Shown here one piece after another: positions 23,185-31,360 of a DNA stretch of 64,000 nucleotides; position 1 is the stretch's first letter; each line of letters opens with the position of its first letter. The DNA is from Turneriella sp942492915 (GTDB lineage: Bacteria; Spirochaetota; Leptospiria; Turneriellales; Turneriellaceae). A program made the translations under genes and the position numbers. The DNA is taken from the NCBI GenBank assembly GCA_942492915.1, contig OW818662.1, forward strand, positions 2,108,001 through 2,172,000. Direction: 5' to 3'. The notes beneath the pieces are model-generated. The model did no database searches, was not told where the DNA came from, and saw nothing but the letters and a program-made list of their open reading frames with translations.

Positions 23185-25782
23185 TCACACCCCAGCCGCC
23201 ACCCTCTGCATTTCGAACTTCGCGTTGGGGATTCTGCCCTCTGCATCTGCCGAAAACTCGGGCTTGATGCGCAAGAGAAAATACATCTCGACCTCACCTT
23301 TGCCCTTGGCTTCGACCATGCCGCGGTATTCGCAGTCGAAGAATTCTTTTACCCGCGCATAAGTTGCCTGCGAAATGTTGACGTGGCCGGGTTCACCCGA
23401 TGATTCCATGCGGCTAGCGGTGTTTACCGTATCACCCCATATGTCATAGGCGAACTTGTTAGTGCCGACGACCCCGGCGGTTACCGGACCGGTATTGATG
23501 CCGATACGCAATTGCCAGAATGGCAGGCCAAGACTGGCTTTGATCTCTTGCATCTGCAGCATGAAGGCGCGAAACTCGAGCGCGGCGAGGCAAGTGTCAA
23601 CGGCGTGTGTGCCGTTCGCAACCGGAATGCCGCCCGCGCACATATAGGCATCGCCGATAGTCTTCAGCTTTTCAAGATTGTTATGTTTAATCACTTCATC
23701 AAACTGGCTGAAGCAGCCATCGAGTTCTTTGATGAGGTCGGCTGCTGACATCTTTTCAGAGATTTTAGTGAAGCCGACGAAATCGGTGAACATAACCGAT
23801 GCGGATTCAAAGTGTTGCGGTACAACGGCACCCGTAACTTTGAGCTCTGTCGCAACGTTCTGAGGCAGAATATTCAGCAGGAGCTTTTCGGATTTCTCCC
23901 GTTCTGCTGCTACCTCTTTGAATAGATTGGAACCGTGGATGATACCGGCAAGTTGCTCGCCGAGAATAGAGAGTTTTGTGATATCGTCTTTGGATAATTC
24001 CATTTTTCCGATATTGTACAGATCTAAAAAACCAATAGGCTCATTTTGTAAAATGAGCGGAATAATCAGTAGAGATTCGAGTCTTAATGTTTGGCAAACA
24101 AAGAGCTCATCTGGCGTCATTCCAGATATTCTAATTTTGGGAAAGAAGGAAGGCCTCTTCACCTTAAAAGCCAGGGCGTGCGCCCCAATTACATTTGAAG
24201 TTGCTGTTGAGGAGTTACGAATATTCGCCTTTTCTTCTACTGTTAGAAAGTCCGGCGAAACAGAGTCGATTGTGACTAATCTATTCTTGTCTTTATCCAC
24301 AACAGCCAATCCGTAGTAATCGATACCAAAGTTCTCTTTAATGAACGCACGAACCTTTTTCATGATGATTCCGATGTCCATATCTTCATTCAAGCTCTTG
24401 ATGAGGCTACTTAAGTTCTCTGTTTCCGCTTTGGCTTTCTCCAGAGCCAAGGTCCGCTCGGTGACCTTGATTTCAAGATTTGCAGACAAGTCTTCACTGG
24501 TATTGAAGGCTGTTGCAATACGGTGCGCAAGCGCGCCTGCTTGAGCGAATATGAAGAAGAATAAACCGAGGGGTAGCACAGACGCAACCCCGATTAAAAA
24601 TTGGTTATAGAGAATGTCGTTAATGCTGGCGGCGAAGAATACCAAGAAACCTGCAAGAATAAGCCGGGCCCCTTGCTGTTTTTGCAGAACTGCCCTGGCA
24701 ATTGAAACTACTGCATAACACATAGCAACGACCGTAAAAATCTGATAGGGGGCCAGCGAGAAGGTAAACCACATTGCTGGCAATGCGATCGCCGCTATGA
24801 TGGCGGGCAGAGACAGAAATACAACTATTCTTAACGGCAGCTTGCCGATCTCACGTGGGAACAAATTGTAGAGAAAGAACGTCCAACCCGGTATCAGAAC
24901 AAAAAAGGAAAGATATTCCAGCTTGAAAAAAATAATCCATGGTATAGTTGGCAGGGTTTCAATAAGAAGGCGTTCACCAGTTAAAGCAGTACGCAGGCTC
25001 ATCATCAAACAGAGTACCCCGAAGTTAAACGCAGCCCAATCTTTCCGTCTATAGAAGTATAGAGCTAAGTGATAGAGTCCCATGACAATGAAAGCGCCAA
25101 TGAGAAACCCTTCGAGCAGGCGAGCACGGTCGCGAACGATTTGAAAAGTGGCTTGAAAGCCGACGCGAACGGGGGTTTGCAAACCACCATTTTGATGAAC
25201 GTGATTGGATATATGAATGGTTATAAAGTATTCAGACGCTTCGGGCAACGCTCCATACTGCGGCAGATACTGGGGTATTTCGGCATCAGCAACTTGACCC
25301 ACTTTGCCATTATGCGCAATTAGTTGAGAATTTGCGTAGGTCTCATGTGCTGAACCCTGACCGTCCGGGATGTGAAAGCCGAGGCCTTCCGATTTTGGCG
25401 GCAACAGCACTTTCAGCCGGTACGAGGCAAATCCCTGCCCGCCGATTGCTTTGCCATCGATGACGCGCGCATTCCACTTTCCGGGGGCTTGGATGTATGA
25501 TTTAGCAAGTGCAGGTCTGGGACGCGCACTTGCTAAATCTGATGACGCCAGCAACTGTTTCCAGTAGAATTCCCATTCGCCCTTTAAATCAATTGGGCCA
25601 TCTTTGGCGAAATCCCACTCGCGCAAATCCAGCACACCTTTCGACGCCACCGGCCGGGGTTTGGAATTTTGGGGCGACGAGCAGCTTAGAGCAGGGCTAG
25701 CGACCAGCGCGCTGACGGCGAGTATGGGTACGATGCGCGAAAAGAACTCAGGGCGAAAGAACTGCATGTGTGCATGCAGCAT
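23185..25782 (-). CDS. Membrane adenylate cyclase: 7TMR-DISM + GAF + class III cyclase
   Basis: 865 residues. After a signal or anchor there is a DISM extracellular jelly-roll domain (about 50-195), seven membrane helices (about 205-410), a short coiled coil, a GAF-like sensor (about 465-615), a signalling linker (LLLNILPQNVATELK) and a class III cyclase domain (about 645-835). The metal Asp residues are in FTDFVGF and GDAYMC; the base-selecting Lys (EKLKTIGDAYM) and Asp (YDIWGDTVN) and the transition-state Asn/Arg (VNTASRM) are present, so it should make cAMP. It probably senses an external ligand, as in Leptospira-type DISM cyclases. A palindrome-encoded insert lies in the DISM domain, and the 24.0-24.4 kb part is richer in A+T than the rest. 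Confidence 0.9.
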   Translation of the reverse strand: MLHAHMQFFRPEFFSRIVPILAVSALVASPALSCSSPQNSKPRPVASKGVLDLREWDFAKDGPIDLKGEWEFYWKQLLASSDLASARPRPALAKSYIQAPGKWNARVIDGKAIGGQGFASYRLKVLLPPKSEGLGFHIPDGQGSAHETYANSQLIAHNGKVGQVADAEIPQYLPQYGALPEASEYFITIHISNHVHQNGGLQTPVRVGFQATFQIVRDRARLLEGFLIGAFIVMGLYHLALYFYRRKDWAAFNFGVLCLMMSLRTALTGERLLIETLPTIPWIIFFKLEYLSFFVLIPGWTFFLYNLFPREIGKLPLRIVVFLSLPAIIAAIALPAMWFTFSLAPYQIFTVVAMCYAVVSIARAVLQKQQGARLILAGFLVFFAASINDILYNQFLIGVASVLPLGLFFFIFAQAGALAHRIATAFNTSEDLSANLEIKVTERTLALEKAKAETENLSSLIKSLNEDMDIGIIMKKVRAFIKENFGIDYYGLAVVDKDKNRLVTIDSVSPDFLTVEEKANIRNSSTATSNVIGAHALAFKVKRPSFFPKIRISGMTPDELFVCQTLRLESLLIIPLILQNEPIGFLDLYNIGKMELSKDDITKLSILGEQLAGIIHGSNLFKEVAAEREKSEKLLLNILPQNVATELKVTGAVVPQHFESASVMFTDFVGFTKISEKMSAADLIKELDGCFSQFDEVIKHNNLEKLKTIGDAYMCAGGIPVANGTHAVDTCLAALEFRAFMLQMQEIKASLGLPFWQLRIGINTGPVTAGVVGTNKFAYDIWGDTVNTASRMESSGEPGHVNISQATYARVKEFFDCEYRGMVEAKGKGEVEMYFLLRIKPEFSADAEGRIPNAKFEMQRVAAGV
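25499..25539. repeat. Inverted repeat inside the cyclase coding frame
   Basis: Perfect 14-bp arms GATTTAGCAAGTGC and GCACTTGCTAAATC flank 13 bp. It encodes the DLASARPRPALAKS stretch of the extracellular DISM domain, so it looks like an in-frame palindrome insertion tolerated by the protein. Confidence 0.7.
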
Positions 25783-25824
25783 CTGATGGCACTGCGGTGT
25801 GGATAGAAAGAATTCTGGGCGTTA

Positions 25825-25842
25825 CCCCCCTGAACAGGGGGG
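25825..25842. repeat. Short palindrome CCCCCCTG-AA-CAGGGGGG
   Basis: Eight-bp arms separated by AA, in the 131-bp gap between moaE and the cyclase start. It may serve as a transcript boundary; no T run follows. Confidence 0.4.
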
Positions 25843-25913
25843 CTGTTTGAGCATTTTCGCCTCCTGGATCACACTCATGCCATCGCTAAATTTCATCGCG
25901 CAATATGTCTTCT

Positions 25914-26396
25914 TCAGTGCTGACAATTCTCACCCCACGCGCTCGTGCCATCGGCAAAAAATTCCCGTTTCCAGATCGGCGTCTCTGCCTTCACGCGATC
26001 GATGATGTATCGGTTCGCCGCATACGTTTCTTTGCGATGGCGGGCGCACGTTAATACCGCTACAGCGCACTCTGAAATTTCAAGTAGCCCCAATCGGTGG
26101 ACACACACCGCACCGATGAGTGGAAACTTTTGCGTAGCATCTTGCAGCACTTGCTGTATATGCTTTTGAGCGAGAGTTTTGTGCGCCGTGTATTCAAGTC
26201 GGGCCACCGGCGCTCCATGGTTGGCGCCGCGAATCTCCCCGCTAAATAGTACGCGCGCGCCAACGTGCGGATGTCTAATTATTTGCAATACTTCATTCAG
26301 ATCGATGGCCTGCTCGGTGAGCGCGGCGAAAAGTTCGACAGCAGGTGCAGCGCCTCTGTGACCCGTCGCCTTATCGTGGACGTGTGCGGTTGACAT
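25914..26396 (-). CDS. moaE: Molybdopterin synthase large subunit MoaE
   Basis: 160 residues with MoaE hallmarks: VLFSGEIRGANHGAPVARLEYTAHK, RLGLLEISECAVAVLTCARHRKETYAA, and the catalytic basic segment TPIWKREFFADGT. MoaE, with the thiocarboxylated C-terminus of MoaD, converts cyclic pyranopterin monophosphate to molybdopterin. The ATG immediately follows the moaD TAA. It is the last gene of the molybdenum-cofactor operon. Confidence 0.93.
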   Translation of the reverse strand: MSTAHVHDKATGHRGAAPAVELFAALTEQAIDLNEVLQIIRHPHVGARVLFSGEIRGANHGAPVARLEYTAHKTLAQKHIQQVLQDATQKFPLIGAVCVHRLGLLEISECAVAVLTCARHRKETYAANRYIIDRVKAETPIWKREFFADGTSAWGENCQH

Positions 26397-26636
26397 TTAC
26401 CCTCCACTCGAGGGTGGCAACAAATAGTATTTGCCACCGTTCATTAGCTGATGGTCTTCGCCAAGAAATGCATCTTCACTCGCGAAGCGCGAGACTTTAA
26501 GCCAATCGGCAGCGAGTGCATTTCTTTCTGTGAGCACCGCGCGTATATCAGCGGCAACTGCGTTTGCGGGCAATTCAACTTCGGTTTCTTCGCCGAAAAA
26601 GTCCCTGAGTTGGGCGTAAAAAGCGATCTTAATCAT
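26397..26636 (-). CDS. moaD: Molybdopterin synthase sulphur carrier MoaD
   Basis: 79 residues with a ubiquitin-like fold pattern (IKIAFYAQLRDFFGEETEVELP) and the essential C-terminal di-glycine (LLPPSSGG), which is adenylated by a MoeB-type enzyme and thiocarboxylated. It overlaps the end of moaA by 4 bp (ATGA) and abuts moaE. The MoeB/ThiF homologue at 22334-23080 is the probable activating enzyme. Confidence 0.93.
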   Translation of the reverse strand: MIKIAFYAQLRDFFGEETEVELPANAVAADIRAVLTERNALAADWLKVSRFASEDAFLGEDHQLMNGGKYYLLPPSSGG

Positions 26637-27568
26637 CCCCCTACCTCGCGCATATGCAGTTGACTACCAGTAAATTGTTTTGACTGCTTGAGCATCATGG
26701 CGTCTTTGAGAAGCTTCGCGGTATCGCCACTGGTGTCCAGAGAAATTCCGCGCGGATTGCTGAGGCAACCATAAATTCGCCCTGTCGCATCGAGGCGCAG
26801 CCTGTCGCAATCGCTGCAGAACGGGGCCGAGTTATTCGCGATAATGCCGAACACCTGGCCTCGGTCAAGCTTGTAATGCACCGCCGTGCCAGATGCGACC
26901 CTCCCGAGCCCTGTAACTTCATGGCGCCTGCGCACAACATCCAGAATCTGCTCTGCGTTGACTGAGCGCCGGCCCGCGTTGCCATGCAGATGCCCCATCG
27001 CCATAAGCTCCAGAAAGCGGACGACGATGCCGCGGCTGTAGGCAAAATCAAGCAGAGGTAAAATTTCGCGATCATTCATTTCTCTCATGAGCGTCGTGTT
27101 GATTTTCACGGACAACCCCGCGTCTTGCGCATCATGCACTCCCTGAATTACCGCAGCATAATTACGACCGCCCACCGCTCTGAATATCTCGGGCTCAATA
27201 GCATCGAGCGAAATATTGACGCCGTCGAGCCCGGCATTCTGCAGCGGGCCGGCGAGGCGTGTCAGCCGGTGCCCATTGGTCGTCAGGTACACGCGCGCTG
27301 TGGTCTCGCGCTTCAACGCCGCTACTAATTGTACAATATCCGGGTAGAGCGTGGGTTCACCACCAGTGAGCCGAATCTTTTCAATATCGTGCAACGAGGT
27401 AATCTGCCGAATCCAGCCGAGAAATTTTTCGACAGATGTGACATGAGGGTCGACAACGGCCTTACCATCGGCAGCGCAATAGACGCAGCCAAAATTGCAA
27501 GAGCGCGTAAGGCTCACGCGCAATTTACGGAAAACCCGCGCAGCGACCGGCGCAGGTGGTTTGTCCAT
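26633..27568 (-). CDS. moaA: GTP 3',8-cyclase MoaA (radical SAM)
   Basis: 311 residues from the ATG at 27568; an upstream extension in the same frame overlaps moeA and is not homologous. The radical-SAM cluster motif is CNFGCVYC (C-x3-C-x2-C), the second cluster motif is PFCSDCDRLRLDATGRIYGCL, and the C-terminus ends in the functional Gly-Gly (MREVGG). It performs the first step of Moco synthesis, GTP to the cyclic dehydro-GTP intermediate, with MoaC completing cPMP formation. The partner MoaC is the N-terminal half of the fusion gene at the head of this operon. Confidence 0.95.
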   Translation of the reverse strand: MDKPPAPVAARVFRKLRVSLTRSCNFGCVYCAADGKAVVDPHVTSVEKFLGWIRQITSLHDIEKIRLTGGEPTLYPDIVQLVAALKRETTARVYLTTNGHRLTRLAGPLQNAGLDGVNISLDAIEPEIFRAVGGRNYAAVIQGVHDAQDAGLSVKINTTLMREMNDREILPLLDFAYSRGIVVRFLELMAMGHLHGNAGRRSVNAEQILDVVRRRHEVTGLGRVASGTAVHYKLDRGQVFGIIANNSAPFCSDCDRLRLDATGRIYGCLSNPRGISLDTSGDTAKLLKDAMMLKQSKQFTGSQLHMREVGG

Positions 27569-27612
27569 GAGGGGGCCTTGGGCCTCCACATGGAAATTAT
27601 CGTGACCCGGGA

Positions 27613-28824
27613 CTATAACGACCTCCACGGAAAAAAATCGACCAGCGTGCCTGCTGCGAGAGTTGCGGCGCCAGCTGCGTGCCGCGCGATGCCATCGGAA
27701 AACAACGCCGCACGTACGTCGCCGCTGCCGTTGAACGGAATTGCCGACAGCGACGGCAAGCCATCGCCTGCACCGGTGTCCATCCACACCGGAAAAAAAT
27801 TCTCGAGCTGGTCTTTTTTTCTGCGTTCAGCTGCGAGCGGCAGACGCAGCGCAGGTGCGGCAGGCATGTCGAAGCAGGCGCGCATATAGGGTTCGATGAA
27901 CACTTTAAAGATCACCTGGCAACTGAATGGATTTCCCGGAATCGCAAATACAATGCTCTTGCCTTTACGGCCAAACCACAGCGGCTTGCCCGGTTTGATC
28001 TGCACCTTGTGGAACAGACGGCGGTATTTACGCTCTGCAAGTACTTCGGGCACATGGTCGGTATCGCCAGCCGAGACACCACCCGTCATCAGCAATATGT
28101 CGCAATTGCTCCGTGCCGCGATATGCCTGCGCAGCGCAGCGCGGTCATCGCTCACATGCTTTGCGGCGATTTCGTTTATGCCCCACAGAGCGAGTTGCGC
28201 GCGCAGCGCGCTCACATTCGCATTGCGTATCTGCGTAGGCCAGGGTTTCTTGTCGGGTGCAACAATTTCATTGCCGGTCGAGATAATCGCCACGCGCGGC
28301 AATTTTGCCACCTGTGGGCGCGCAATACCGAGCGATGCAAGCAGACTCGCCGTTGCAATGTCGATTACACGCCCACGGACAGATAGGGACTCGTTCTTTT
28401 TCAGGTCTTCACCCTGCCGCGAAATATTCTGCCATGCGACGGCGGATGCAACATTGAACCGCACGCTTTCTCCGTCGGCAGCGGCATCTTCTCTGCGAAT
28501 GACGGCATTGAATTTTGCAGGCACTGCGGCGCCTGTCATAATCTTGATGGCATTCGCTTGCCCACGACTTAAGTCGTGGGCAAGCCGAGACTTATCACCG
28601 GCGAAAACGGCACCTGGCACGTGGTACACCTTTTGCGCACTAAAGTCCTCAGCCACAACCGCGTAACCATCCATCATGGAACGGTTAAACGGGGGGTAGT
28701 CGCGGTCGGCGCGCACATCTTGCGCGAGCACGCGGCCGAAAGATTTTTCGAGGGGAATTTTTTCCGTGCCGAAACTGCGGGCTTCGGCGAGAATCAGGGC
28801 CTTTGCTTCGGCGACGGTTATCAA
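27613..28824 (-). CDS. moeA: Molybdopterin molybdotransferase MoeA
   Basis: 403 residues. The chosen start is a TTG at 28824, whose bases overlap the TGA of the moaC-mog gene (TTGA); it gives ITVAEAKALILAEA, the normal MoeA N-terminus, whereas longer starts add junk. Core motifs are present: PPFNRSMMDGYAV, IKIMTGAAVPA, ISTGNEIV, LLMTGGVSAGDTDHV and FAIPGNPFSCQV. MoeA inserts molybdate into adenylated molybdopterin. A 30-bp palindrome (28556-28585) lies within the frame, in a loop that is a few residues longer than in E. coli MoeA as I recall it. Confidence 0.93.
   Translation of the reverse strand: MITVAEAKALILAEARSFGTEKIPLEKSFGRVLAQDVRADRDYPPFNRSMMDGYAVVAEDFSAQKVYHVPGAVFAGDKSRLAHDLSRGQANAIKIMTGAAVPAKFNAVIRREDAAADGESVRFNVASAVAWQNISRQGEDLKKNESLSVRGRVIDIATASLLASLGIARPQVAKLPRVAIISTGNEIVAPDKKPWPTQIRNANVSALRAQLALWGINEIAAKHVSDDRAALRRHIAARSNCDILLMTGGVSAGDTDHVPEVLAERKYRRLFHKVQIKPGKPLWFGRKGKSIVFAIPGNPFSCQVIFKVFIEPYMRACFDMPAAPALRLPLAAERRKKDQLENFFPVWMDTGAGDGLPSLSAIPFNGSGDVRAALFSDGIARHAAGAATLAAGTLVDFFPWRSL
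28556..28585. repeat. 30-bp perfect palindrome inside moeA
   Basis: Two 15-bp arms (GCTTGCCCACGACTT and complement) meet with no loop, core GACTTAAGTC. The CTTAAG centre is shared with the palindromes at 21013 and 21134. It encodes the RLAHDLSRGQ region before the MTGA motif. Confidence 0.75.
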
Positions 28825-29738
28825 TGCCCACCCCCGCGCAGCATCTCGTTCGCGTGAAAAACCGCAGGCAATATTGCATCGAGGCTTTCTTTCGCGCCAT
28901 TCGAACTGCCCGGTAGGCAAACGACCAAAGTCTGGCCGATCGAACCCGCGAGTGAGCGCGAGAACATCGCGAGCGGCGTGCGCTCATTGCCATACTGGCG
29001 CATCTTTTCACCGATGCCGTCGGCGGTCTTTTCGAGCAGCGGCGTCATTGCTTCGACTGCGTGGTCGCGGGGTGAAAGCCCAGTGCCGCCGGTGGTGAAG
29101 ATGAACTGCACACCCGCGGCAACCCATGCCTTCACCTGCTTCTGTATTTCGGCAATGTCGTCGGGAATGATCTTGTATTCGGCGATTGTCATCTGCTGCT
29201 TCTCTAATTCCGCCCGAATGACCTTGCCCGATGAGTCTTCTCGCTTGCCCTGCGAAGCGGAATCAGAGCAGACGAGAATCGCTGCAGTATAGCCCGCACC
29301 GGAGAGTTTTTTACGGTCAGATTTGCCACCGGTTTTTTCGAGCAGTTTCACCCCAGTGATTTCGAGCGCTGTGTCGACGGGCTTCAGCAGATCAAACACG
29401 GTCAGCGCGGTCACCGTAGCCGCCGTGATCGCTTCGATTTCAATACCGGTTTTGTAGATCGTTTTGGCGAACACCTGAATCAGTACTTTGCCGCGCTCGC
29501 GTTCAGAAATAAGCTCGAAACTGATATCGAGATGCTCAATCGGCACCGGATGGCAGTGCGGTATTAAAGAAGGAGTCGCCTTTGCACCTAAGAGGCCCGC
29601 TGCCCGTGCGACATCGAATAGATTTCCCTTGGGCAGTTTATTCTCTTTGATGAGGTTAATAGTTGCCGCAGAGCACAGCACTGCGGCGGTCGCTGTCGCA
29701 GTCCGCAATGCGAAATTCTTGTGCGTGATATCATTCAT
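28821..29738 (-). CDS. Bifunctional MoaC-MogA/MoaB fusion
   Basis: 305 residues, two enzymes in one chain. The N-terminal half (about 1-145) is MoaC, cyclic pyranopterin monophosphate synthase: KGNLFDVARAAGLLGAKAT, LIPHCHPVPIEHLDISFEL, TGIEIEAITAATVTALTVFD. The C-terminal half (about 150-303) is a Mog/MoaB molybdopterin adenylyltransferase: AAILVCSDSASQGKREDSSG, FTTGGTGLSPRDHAVEA, and CLPGSSNGAKESLDAIL. It thus joins the step after MoaA with the adenylation step before MoeA. It heads the Moco operon, and the downstream moeA start codon overlaps its stop. Such fusions are known in several phyla. Confidence 0.93.
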   Translation of the reverse strand: MNDITHKNFALRTATATAAVLCSAATINLIKENKLPKGNLFDVARAAGLLGAKATPSLIPHCHPVPIEHLDISFELISERERGKVLIQVFAKTIYKTGIEIEAITAATVTALTVFDLLKPVDTALEITGVKLLEKTGGKSDRKKLSGAGYTAAILVCSDSASQGKREDSSGKVIRAELEKQQMTIAEYKIIPDDIAEIQKQVKAWVAAGVQFIFTTGGTGLSPRDHAVEAMTPLLEKTADGIGEKMRQYGNERTPLAMFSRSLAGSIGQTLVVCLPGSSNGAKESLDAILPAVFHANEMLRGGGH

Positions 29739-30000
29739 GGGCGCCGCAAAGAAGCGGTTTCAAAGTCATCGCGCAAACTATAATCCTCACTACCTGTTCC
29801 CTCAAGCATGGCGGCGGATTCTTCACGTTGGCAACAAACCAGGCACCGGCTGTCCTCCCGTTTGCGGCCATTTTTTGCCTTGGGCAAACTAACGACCAGC
29901 GCATTCCTGAAATATCTGATGGCCTTAATCTTTCTCTGGGGCGCGACTAACTATTACGCTATACCTCCAAAATGTGGCACACAACTTGCTGCAGATATTT

Positions 30001-30624
30001 ATGGTAACGCTCTCTTCAGAACAAAAAACCGGCATCCGCCTCACGAGTACGATGCTTGCCGATGGTAACTACAAGTTGCAGTTCCTTTTCCCCTCGGATG
30101 CGAGCGGCATTCTATATAAGGTTACCACGGTGCTATATGCATATGGGTGGGACATCCTCAGTGCCTATTCAAGACCGAATGAAGAGGCAGAGGTAGAAGA
30201 CATCTTCATCGTGTCATCTACACGGCACGAAGCACTGACCAAGACTGTTTGCGACGTTATTTTGGATGCGGTAAAGGAGCTAATCGACGAGCAGGTCACG
30301 CCTGACGAGTTTATCGCACGCTTTCCCGAGAAAATTCAGCAGATCAAGAATGCCCGCGCTACAAGGTCTGATTTCGTTTTCGAACCGTATGCAAAGCAGC
30401 ATTGCTCGCGGCTGGTGGTTGAGCGGCCCGACAGGCCAGGTGTCCTGATGCAACTTACGCAAGTGCTGTATGCGCTGGGACTCGATATAATTTCTTTTTC
30501 AGCAGAGGCCGTTGTACAAGGCGTACGGGATGAATTTCTTATCAACCATGCCGATGGTACGGAAATCAGTGAGAAAGACCGTTTATTCCTTTCTGACCTG
30601 TTCAATCAAAAGCTGACCTTCTGA
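30001..30624 (+). CDS. Tandem ACT-domain protein
   Basis: 207 residues from the ATG at 30001; an upstream GTG at 29974 is the alternative. Two ACT-like repeats are visible, about 18-90 (LQFLFPSDASGILYKVTTVL, YGWDILSAYSRPNEEAEVEDIF) and about 135-205 (LVVERPDRPGVLMQLTQVL, LGLDIISFSAEAVVQGVRDEF). Each has the beta-alpha-beta D-x-P/S-G-x-L pattern that binds amino acids. It resembles the C-terminal ACT pair of GlnD or ACR proteins without an enzyme domain. A role in amino-acid sensing is plausible, and dapD lies 0.7 kb away on the other strand, but no partner is proven. Confidence 0.75.
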   Translation: MVTLSSEQKTGIRLTSTMLADGNYKLQFLFPSDASGILYKVTTVLYAYGWDILSAYSRPNEEAEVEDIFIVSSTRHEALTKTVCDVILDAVKELIDEQVTPDEFIARFPEKIQQIKNARATRSDFVFEPYAKQHCSRLVVERPDRPGVLMQLTQVLYALGLDIISFSAEAVVQGVRDEFLINHADGTEISEKDRLFLSDLFNQKLTF

Positions 30625-30652
30625 ATAATCGTCGACAGGCTCCGCCGACTAA

Positions 30653-31360
30653 CTATGCGCCTGGTACGCGCTTTTCTACACGTTCGCAATCGAGGCCAAG
30701 TGGGGAATATTCGATCAATCGAATATCCTTCCCTAGCTGCGCCACGAAAGCCCGAATATTTTCGCGTGATTGCATAAGCTCAAAGCTGGTGCGGATCGCA
30801 TAACCTGCCCTGTCTGCCACTGCCGAGCTCTTCTTTAGGGCCATTTCGTATTGCCAATATTCGCGGCTGAAGAGCCTGTCCACTGGTGGCGCATGTGGGT
30901 CAACGTAGCGAGAATATACCTGATTGTCGATGTAGGACAAATCGGTACCAAGAATATGAATTTCTGCACCGCTCTGCCCGGACAGAACCACAGTAGCGCA
31001 CGAAAGCATCGTACCGATGACAGTACCGGGAGAATACAGGGCCGGCCAATCCCCTGGCTCGTGCAAAATCTTGAAGTGACTAACTACCCGGCTCTTCGTA
31101 AAGCGCAAGTTGCGCTGGTGCACCTTAGTATAAGCCAAAACTGCAAAATCTGCGTTCTCTCCGATTCGGGACAGATAATGATTCCTACGTAACTCAACAG
31201 TAAAAATCGTCACCCTGTGCGGACGCCATTTCAACAGAAAACCTGCCGCCACGGAGTCGCTGACAAAAAAATGAGCCCCGTTGGCGATTAAGGCCTGTAT
31301 TTCCCGTTCGCAATAGTCGAGGGATGGACCCGCGCCAACGAGAGCAATGGTTGAGCTCAA
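30653..31360 (-). CDS. MptE-like (DUF115) protein
   Basis: 235 residues with the DUF115/6-hydroxymethylpterin pyrophosphokinase-like pattern: IALVGAGPSLDYCEREI at the N-terminus, SDSVAAGFLLKWRPHRVTIF, a central YSPGTVIGTMLSCATVVLSG and an ILGTDLSYID acidic motif. In archaea MptE phosphorylates a pterin; bacterial DUF115 proteins are often linked to glycosylation of surface proteins or flagellin, so the substrate here is open. Its ATG overlaps the dapD stop by 4 bp. Its TAG stop is supplied by one of the GACTAACTAY motifs. Confidence 0.7.
   Translation of the reverse strand: MSSTIALVGAGPSLDYCEREIQALIANGAHFFVSDSVAAGFLLKWRPHRVTIFTVELRRNHYLSRIGENADFAVLAYTKVHQRNLRFTKSRVVSHFKILHEPGDWPALYSPGTVIGTMLSCATVVLSGQSGAEIHILGTDLSYIDNQVYSRYVDPHAPPVDRLFSREYWQYEMALKKSSAVADRAGYAIRTSFELMQSRENIRAFVAQLGKDIRLIEYSPLGLDCERVEKRVPGA

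Noticed and set aside
29739..29945. Cobalamin-riboswitch-like stretch upstream of moaC-mog (minus strand GGTGCC...GCCAACGTGAAGAATCCG)
   Set aside because: The first conserved pieces look similar, but no B12 box or kissing-loop partner follows, and it also lacks the pattern of a Moco riboswitch.
29808..30068. 86-codon open frame before the ACT-domain gene
   Set aside because: It overlaps the ACT gene start in another frame, has no ribosome site and an odd composition; treated as chance.
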